This document shows positions 12,731 to 13,060 of a stretch of DNA of 13,060 nt, piece by piece (position 1 is the stretch's first letter; each line of letters starts with the position of its first letter). Location: NCBI GenBank assembly GCA_947178085.1, contig CAMWWS010000035.1, forward strand, positions 1-13,060. Direction: 5' to 3'. Under the pieces are notes generated by a model that ran no database searches, was not told the origin of the DNA, and saw only the letters and a program-made list of their open reading frames with translations. The translations under genes were made by a program, and so were the position numbers. This DNA comes from an uncultured Lachnospiraceae bacterium. GTDB taxonomy: Bacteria; Bacillota_A; Clostridia; Lachnospirales; Lachnospiraceae.

Positions 12731-13008
12731 GCTGTCGCAAGATAATGCGTCAGACAGTACCTTGACAAACAAACAGTAATGCAACCCTGAAAATTCAAGA
12801 AAAGCCGGGGAACCGGTGAAGAGAATTATTCAGTGAGAACAACACAGAATCTATAACAGATATCTGTAATTAATCCAGAAGACGGAAAACAAGAAAAGCC
12901 AAGCTTATCTTGTGACCGGAATCAAACAGCTTTGCGGAAGTTCAACAGCCCGCGAGTTTGTGCGAAGCGCAAACTTGCAGCTTTGCTGAGCGAAGCGAAG
13001 CCAAGCTT
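12731..13008 (+). other. Structured 5' leader of the 16S rRNA transcript
   Basis: No gene. In order it holds: a CTGTC/GACAG hairpin with an inner GCA/TGC stem (12731-12756); TACCTTGAC at 12758-12766, repeating the -35 context at 12692; a GCCGG-GGAA-CCGGT hairpin (12805-12818); a perfect 12-bp palindrome ACAGATATCTGT (12856-12867); AAGCCAAGCTT at 12896-12906 and again at 12998-13008; and the hairpins at 12952-12996. Part of it presumably pairs with sequence after 16S for RNase III cleavage, but that side is outside the window. Confidence 0.6.
12952..12996 (+). repeat. Tandem double-hairpin element, copy 3 (before 16S rRNA)
   Basis: Arms GCGAGTTTGTGC (12952-12963) and GCGCAAACTTGC (12967-12978) pair in all 12 positions with two G-T pairs around a GAA loop. 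A second hairpin follows after 1 nt: GCTTTGC-TGA-GCGAAGC (12980-12996). The first corresponds to hairpin B of copy 1 (3072-3101), sharing the core TTTGTGC. Confidence 0.6.

Positions 13009-13060
<52 letters not shown>

Noticed and set aside
12762..12790. TTGACA at 12762-12767 as a second rRNA promoter (P2)
   Set aside because: No -10-like hexamer stands 15-19 bp downstream; the region there reads AACCCTGAAAAT. The TACCTTGAC repeat with the real -35 context is noted in the leader instead.

Overview
This window looks like chromosome from a low-to-mid G+C Gram-positive anaerobe of the Clostridia, most likely Lachnospiraceae. The reasons are the 5' end of the 16S rRNA gene at the right edge (27F site followed by GATGAACGCTGGCGGCGTGC), tRNA genes without encoded CCA, strong AGGAGG-type ribosome binding sites, and several small proteins of a type I associate with Lachnospiraceae (from memory, not searched). 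Every gene I can support lies on the + strand. There is no CRISPR array, integrase, transposase or phage gene.

Layout. (1) 1-2894: the 3' end of an ABC ATPase gene, a membrane-fusion adaptor and a MacB/FtsX-type permease, i.e. a MacAB-like tripartite exporter operon that ends in an intrinsic terminator at 2963-2989. (2) 3118-8928: a housekeeping run. It holds a YcxB-like membrane protein, tsaE, tsaB and rimI; then, behind its own extended -10 promoter, a small CxxC protein, RNase Z, a lipoprotein-sized anchored protein of unknown function, tsaD and ispD. TsaE, TsaB and TsaD are three of the four core proteins for the universal t6A37 modification of ANN-decoding tRNAs. RNase Z trims tRNA 3' ends, RimI is an N-acetyltransferase usually found with tsaB, and IspD is the third-pathway-step enzyme (CDP-ME synthase) of the MEP isoprenoid route. 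(3) 8929-11526: an accessory-looking island with a DUF3796 membrane protein, a 66-residue XRE repressor-like protein and two class I SAM methyltransferases. Its promoter is flanked and overlapped by three copies of a GTGATATATTT operator-like sequence. (4) 11543-11965: tRNA-Ser(UGA) and tRNA-Ser(GGA), with a consensus promoter in front and a strong terminator behind. (5) 12015-12673: an unrecognised nine-cysteine protein and a broken or truncated open frame. (6) 12662-13060: an rRNA operon promoter with an A/T-rich UP-like tract, a ~275 bp structured leader and the first ~52 nt of 16S rRNA.

The strongest unexplained signal is non-coding. Paired hairpins recur at 3048-3101, 5338-5375 and 12952-12996. 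The first two share a GTGAAAAATA/TTTTCACAC hairpin. The first and third share a GCRARTTTGTGC arm whose substitutions mostly keep base pairing. They sit just upstream of the ycxB-like gene, the small CxxC gene and 16S rRNA, which suggests a dispersed RNA-structured repeat family. The second signal worth following is the triple operator in front of the DUF3796-XRE genes. I did not find convincing evidence of a wholly new multi-gene system; the DUF3796/XRE/methyltransferase island is the best candidate.
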